64,000 bases of DNA from Tetragonia tetragonoides (lineage: Eukaryota; Streptophyta; Magnoliopsida; Caryophyllales; Aizoaceae): positions 51,688,807-51,752,806 of the forward strand of contig CM076139.1 in NCBI GenBank assembly GCA_038025085.1. The letters are read 5' to 3'. Positions 59,401-64,000 of the stretch are shown here, one piece after another. Under the pieces are notes generated by a model. The model saw only the letters and a program-made list of their open reading frames with translations. It searched no databases and had not been told where the DNA came from. The position numbers and the translations under genes are program-made. Position 1 is the stretch's first letter. Each line of letters starts with the position of its first letter.

Positions 59401-61183
59401 AGAAAGAATGTGCTTGCTACTGAATTGAATATACAAGTATACAACTCTCCAACCTTTTCAGTATTGAGTTTCAATTTTGACAATTCAATAATTCATCACC
59501 TTGTTATTCTCTATCTCACTATTGGTCACAATCTTGTGATTTTTTCCTATAAATATCTTCATAAGATCCTGATAATGCAATATTAACTGTTTAGAAGCAT
59601 TTTTCGGTTATTAATTTCATGATCATGATGTTCATGATCATGAATGCTTGTCTGATTCTTTTGTGGAGAAACTTAACTGGAAAATTACTCGGATATCTAA
59701 CTCATGGCCATCATCATCTTTATTAATCATGAAAGAAAGAAAAGTTCCTTATAGAACAGGCAAATGCAGGTTTCTTAGGTTTGAAAGGCGCTGTCACCTC
59801 TTCTTTGTCCCCTTGCCAATGAGGTGAAAATAGGTAATAGCACGATACAATTAAAAGAATAATGTAATGTTGCTAACTGCTGCTTGACTACTTTATCGCA
59901 AAAGAAGTTGGATTCTGTTAATCAGGCCCGTAAAACAAAATGGAATTCATACACATCTATGTCTTCATTTTAAACCTAATAAAATTTTGAGATAAATGCC
60001 TAGAACTGAACATCTGCACCTTCTTGACTACCAAGCTAGCCCAGACAGAAGACAGAATTTGTTTTCCTGGCTTATTGATTGGTGGTTTATTATCCAATAG
60101 CAAGAGTACATGTAACTCCCAGCATACATGACAAAAGTACGACAAGATAAGTAACCAAAGTACAAGAAAGTCAGCATAATGGAAATAACTTTTTCATGGT
60201 ATAAAATGTATATTATTGCTTTTGTATTACCAAGTCCTTGGCATTTTTAGATTTTACATTCAAGCAAAGGTGAAAGGTGATCCTGCAGCCAAGCAACCAA
60301 ATTAGATATAGTGCACCAGACTGCAAGTGTAAAGGCATAAGAAGACTTACGTTGCAAATAATTTTGATGGAACCCACCAATGCCCTGAGTTGAATACTAG
60401 AACATCTGAGTTAACCCATTCCTTACTGATACTGTCCAGCTCATCCAGCTGCAGTGTTGACTTCACTCTCTTAGGCGCGTGCTTTGGTGCCAGACCAGGT
60501 TGGACTAAGAAAACTGACCGATAAAACTCTATTGAGAAATTAAAGGAGCTGAAGCGGACACTCAAATGTCTTATGGTTTTTGTTATGTTATTACCATTGA
60601 CTTCATAAACACTTGTTTTATCCTCTACTCCTGTCATAAGCATACATATAATCGATTCCCACTGTGTCCTACTCATAGAATCTCCTACGAAAACAACCCT
60701 CTTTCCTCGAAGCCTTTCCAATATATTAGAAGCATGAAAACTTGGGATGTCACAATCATTGGGCTTCCATCTCCATCTAAGGTAATCTTTGTCGTTCCTC
60801 CCATTACCCAAGCAATTGAATCCTTTCTCCACAAAAGGACACTCTGAAGAAATGTACAAAGGGTAGCTATAGTCCACTACCCACTGTCCACTAAAGAGGT
60901 CACACTTCCTTAAAGAACCACTAACCATAGAGGTGCCATATCCATGGAATGTCAGCCCAAGGTTCGGGAAAACATATAGATACCCACAAGAGAAAGCCAA
61001 TATGAAAGTAATCAATGGTACTACAATCACGAATACATAGAAATTCTGTGAGGCCCAACTGTATCGGTGAATCCCTTCAAAGATTCCGCGGTGGAAGACA
61101 ATCTTTGGACTACCGGAAGTAGGAGTCCGCCGATTGAATGATCTATTCCTCCCTAAAGATATACTCCTACTGAAATTACTCAT
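56448..61183 (-). CDS. Trichome birefringence-like (TBL) acetyltransferase
   Basis: Three exons on the minus strand, 61183-60351, 58207-58049 and 56745-56448, join in frame to 1,290 nt, 429 residues from MSNFSRSIS. An in-frame Met 16 codons upstream (61231) is possible but begins with a hydrophobic stretch unlike TBL N-termini. A short cytosolic head precedes a signal anchor (FYVFVIVVPLITFILAFSCG), which fits a Golgi type II membrane protein. The TBL domain follows with C-rich CDLFSGQWV, the catalytic GDS motif VVFVGDSMSRTQWESI and, near the end, D-x-x-H in PDCSHWCLPGVPDVWNE. TBL proteins O-acetylate wall polysaccharides such as xylan, mannan or pectin. The spacing RFSSFNFSIEFYRSVFLVQP suggests the TBL5-9 branch, from memory only. 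Splice sites are canonical. The last exon lies beyond an intron with a LINE remnant. Confidence 0.9.
57230..57720 (-). mobile_element. LINE zf-RVT remnant in TBL intron 2
   Basis: On the minus strand two overlapping frames encode parts of one zinc-binding-RT domain: FSSKAAYTALHPPYPPQPW and FTAWVMFQSKLLTRDRLQ, then LFFQCAFAKQVWQQICNVVQ after a frameshift. It is a different LINE family from the full-length element in PXN. There is no intact tail or clear target duplication. Confidence 0.72.
58835..59409. repeat. About 300-bp tandem duplication in TBL intron 1
   Basis: AGTGGAACTTTAT starts a unit at 58835 and again at 59138. Both units share ACATTCACAC, TCATTTCAACAGAAGTATCC, ACTAGGATACGATATGACAC, CGATCCTCGAATTCCCGAGT and GGTGGTAAGAAAGAAT. 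The second is about 15-30 bp shorter by small deletions. They are non-coding, with no end structure that marks a known transposon. Confidence 0.88.
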
Positions 61184-61741
61184 GATCTTAATCACCCATA
61201 CCACCAAATAGAGCACAAAACCACTCCTCATGTGAACACATCACCAGAGCAATGATACCCAGAATCCCTTCATTTCCTTCAGAAAATATTAACCCTACCA
61301 ACCCATCAAAAATTAAATGCAGATTCATCCACCCTCATTATTCACAGATCCCTCCCAACCCTGAACCCACTGAAGAACTGAACCCAACAACAAACACAGA
61401 CCCACTAAACCAGCAATACTTGGAACAACATTGAACTTATTATAGCTTGGTTTTCAGGTTTTCAATGTACATAACATAATGCATTAACTGCAAAACACAA
61501 AAAGAAGCAAATAACAAAACAAATTAGGAATAAATCATAGAGTATATGATATGTGATCCCAGGAAAACAGAAATCATGTACAATTACCAAAAAGGATCAT
61601 TCTTTAGTACAATGCTGATTCAGAAACCAAAAGGGTATCTTTCAAATCTCAATATAATCAATGCAATGCTAAATACAAAATCATAATGAATTAATGATAG
61701 CATAAAGTTAAAAATATAAAGAATGAAGGCAATAATTACCC

Positions 61742-61975
61742 AAACCAAGATCCAAGAAGCTTAAAGTTGGAATCTTCATCCACTAAATGGCCATTTCTTC
61801 GGTTGGGGATGAGAAATAATGAGATATGGGATGATTTAGGCAACAATTAAAAGAAAGACAATAATACAGTGCATGCAAATTATGATTTGCGAGATGGGTT
61901 TCTGAAGAGAGAGAGAGATCCGAGTTGGTTGGCAGTAGGGCTTGAGACAGACAGACAAAACAACAGAGTATATTG
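61742..61975 (-). promoter_or_regulatory. Probable TBL 5'UTR exon
   Basis: On the minus strand CTTGGTTTGG|GTAATTATT near 61742 gives a donor after a stretch containing GAGAGAGAGAGATC (CT-rich on the mRNA strand). An acceptor just upstream of the TBL start would complete a leader intron. It is supported only by splice-like sequence and position. Confidence 0.35.
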
Positions 61976-62318
61976 ATTAAAGTATTGAGTAGTTAGATTT
62001 GCCCAAAGCCAATGAGCTTGTTTAACTCTTGAACTCCTATTTTGGGTATTTTATGTATTTGAGTTTAAGGTTCAATATGTATATGTAATTTGGAAGACGA
62101 TGCGATTTGAACATGGATCTCTTATTTGATCATTGTTTGCGAATACTGTTTACAAGTATTAGTTGTTGTCGGTTGTTGATTCTTATTATTTCCGCTAATA
62201 AAAATTATTATTCCCGCTAATATAAATTATTATTCCGTAATAAAATAAATAAACAAAAATAGACAAAGTTTGCAAATAAAGACAGCAAATGTCAAAAATG
62301 TATGGATAGGAAGAAAAT

Positions 62319-62860
62319 TAGAGCTGTCAAAAGCTGACACGACAAGACAACACGACACGAACCGGACACGAATGTAGCGGGTTAGTGTTGAGAGGTTTCG
62401 ACCCGTTTAATTAAATGGGTCGACACGAGTAACACGTTTAGTTATAGGTTAAGGTTGAGATTTTCGACACGAAAAGAACCTGCTTACGACACGTTTAATT
62501 TTACTTGTAAAATTTAAGTTCAAATAATTTGCAACAAGTAAATAACGTAATAGAATCTCACCTATCTTAAGCATTTAAACAATTTTAGATTGTTGAATAT
62601 ACACTTATATGGTTAGAACTTTAAAATTTGTAGGTAAAATTTATGTTTTTCTCATATTTCAATTAGTTTAGAATATAAGTAAAGATAAACAGGTTAACAT
62701 GTCATTAAACAGGTAACACGATTATTAAACAGGTTAGGTGCAGGTCAAGGATTTTCGACACGATTAATAAATGTGTTAGATTTGGGTCAAGGGATTCTCG
62801 ACACGTTTAATCTTGACACGAACACAAACACGACACGACCTGACCTATTTGACAGCTCTA
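62319..62860. mobile_element. hAT-type MITE, 542 bp, perfect 8-bp TSD
   Basis: The ends are TAGAGCTGTCAAA and TTTGACAGCTCTA, a perfect 13-bp inverted repeat. AAGAAAAT flanks both sides, at 62311-62318 and 62861-62868. Subterminal regions carry many CGACACGA/ACACGAC repeats. The element is non-coding and of the same class as the MITE at 41445, with which it shares the TAGAGCTG end. Confidence 0.93.
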
Positions 62861-62892
62861 AAGAAAATCAATGTCATAACTCATAAGTATAT

Positions 62893-63083
62893 TTTTGGTT
62901 CACAACAAGGATATCCACCGTCGACCACAGTGACTATTTCCCCGCGCTGGCTTGTAGGCACCTTAAAGGATGGGACAGCTGGCCAAGGATTTTAAAGCTG
63001 CTCCATGTCCAAGGCGAGATTCGAACCCTCAACCTTGGTTAAGGATAGATGAGTCTCTACCACTCAACCATACCTCCTTGGTT
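62893..63083 (-). mobile_element. tRNA-derived SINE, about 190 bp
   Basis: On the minus strand the 5' end holds an RNA polymerase III A box, TGGTTGAGTGG (63060-63070), and a B box, GGTTCGAATC (63018-63027), spaced as in a tRNA. A body without tRNA folding follows and ends ...TGTTGTGAACCAAAAA. A perfect 12-bp duplication, TCATAAGTATAT, flanks it at 62881-62892 and 63084-63095. The acceptor-stem halves do not pair, so it is not a tRNA gene. Confidence 0.87.
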
Positions 63084-63213
63084 TCATAAGTATATGACGA
63101 AAAGGAAAAAGAAATCATAAGTATATGGTCAAGAAGAAGTATCAATAAACATTTTTAATTGAGTGGCCAATCTAATACTAAGAGGTAAGATAGTGAAATG
63201 AGCAAGAGACTAA

Positions 63214-63485
63214 GGCTATGTTTGGCACAAACAGCTAACCTTTCAATAAAAGCTACAACTTAAAACTTGCAACTAGTATTTTTTTACTCTCTGCTTTCAA
63301 ACAACTTGCCATTAGAATTTTAATTTGAAGCTACAACTTCACTAATTTTGTGAAAGCTATCCCTGCAAGCTTTTACCTGCACCTACAACTAGTTTATTAG
63401 AATTTTGTATCAATTTTTCTACTAATTTCTTTCCTTAATTTACATTTGACAGTTACAGCTACAACTAATTTTGCCAAACATAGCA
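63214..63485. mobile_element. Tourist-like MITE, 272 bp, TAA target site
   Basis: GCTATGTTTGGCA at the left and TGCCAAACATAGC at the right form a 13-bp inverted repeat one base in from the ends. TAA flanks both sides (63211-63213, 63486-63488). A 3-bp TAA/TTA duplication is the PIF/Harbinger (Tourist) signature. The interior is A/T-rich with short inverted pieces (AGCTACAACT). The rest of the window to 64000 is A/T-rich with poly(A)/poly(T) runs, and I see no gene in it. Confidence 0.75.
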
Positions 63486-64000
63486 TAAGAGATAGCTACC
63501 TCTTTCGAAACAACCAACTACAAGCAGCCTTATCTAAATACTTTTTTTTTTCCATTAAATACGTGGAGCCTTTTCTAAAAACCTTATCAATTCATAAGTT
63601 TTAGTTTTCGTGTTCTTCTTATCAGTTTGGTGTGGAAGAAAACTAAATTAATCGGACATTATGGAATGAAATAGAACGGATCAAAACATACTTACAAGAC
63701 CAAACAAACCAATTTGAACTTGTAAAATAAAACAAAACCAAACAAAAAATGATTTGCCATTAAGGCCAAACATATTGGAATAAAAATTGTAGAATGAAAT
63801 GGACCTAGTAGAAAGAAATTAATAATGGAATAACAATGACAAAAAAAAAAAAAAAGGAAAAAAAAGGGTCTTGTTGGTCGCATGCATGAGTTTTTTTTTT
63901 TTTCCTAGTAGATGAAGGTTGGTAAAAGGTACTCCCCTTCTTTTCAAGAACATGTTTGGTACAAGAAATGCCATCATAAATCGCTATAGATAATGCTTAC

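Noticed and set aside
63010..63083. A tRNA gene on the minus strand
   Set aside because: A and B boxes are present but the acceptor and anticodon stems do not pair, and a 12-bp duplication encloses a longer body. It is a SINE.
1..64000. CRISPR arrays, operons, bacterial or viral gene clusters
   Set aside because: All genes have spliceosomal introns and plant families. Tandem repeats found are satellites, minisatellites or transposon parts, with no spacer-repeat pattern.

Overview
The window is nuclear DNA of a flowering plant, most likely a core eudicot. The evidence is intron-rich genes with GT-AG borders, chloroplast- and peroxisome-related plant protein families, and many plant-type retroelements and MITEs. 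I cannot place it to family from the sequence alone. The gene structures were joined by eye. Where I give an exon list, the reading frame closes exactly across all junctions.

Layout, left to right. 1-3.1 kb: intergenic or 5' region of a gene running off the left edge on the minus strand, with a truncated LINE and a solo LTR. 4.1-8.1 kb (+): a four-exon P-class PPR protein. 11.1-15.2 kb (+): FTSHI4, a protease-dead chloroplast FtsH-like AAA protein. 16.3-33.4 kb (-): PXN, the peroxisomal NAD carrier, with 11 coding exons spread over 12.7 kb and a probable 5'UTR intron. One PXN intron holds a 5.9-kb full-length L1-type LINE with a 17-bp target-site duplication, and the 5' intron holds a 5'-truncated RTE-type LINE. 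33.6-35.0 kb: a satellite-like array of about 310-bp units. 35.7-37.7 kb: a Stowaway MITE and a solo LTR. 38.0-40.5 kb (+): HCF164, the thylakoid thioredoxin-like protein, in frame throughout except for one premature stop. 40.8-46.3 kb: gene-free repeats (LTR-like DNA, a hAT MITE, a LINE remnant). 47.1-53.2 kb (+): FAS2, the CAF-1 WD40 subunit, 12 exons. 54.1-54.9 kb (-): a TED7-like proline-rich membrane protein. 56.4-61.2 kb (-): a trichome-birefringence-like (TBL) acetyltransferase, 3 exons. 62.3-63.5 kb: a hAT MITE, a tRNA-derived SINE and a Tourist-like MITE side by side.

The genes do not form one pathway. Three proteins are probably organellar or peroxisomal (FTSHI4 and HCF164 in plastids, PXN in peroxisomes), with the PPR predicted organellar. 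FAS2 is nuclear. The TED7-like protein and the TBL protein both relate to cell-wall formation, but their adjacency may be chance.

The strongest oddities are the in-frame stop in HCF164, an L1 LINE whose ORF1 carries a repeated SVF-x-R-x-G motif and no zinc knuckle, four tiny poly(A)-only insertions flanked by 11-15 bp direct repeats, an 87-bp RTE tail copy with a perfect 14-bp duplication in FAS2 intron 1, and the 310-bp array next to PXN.
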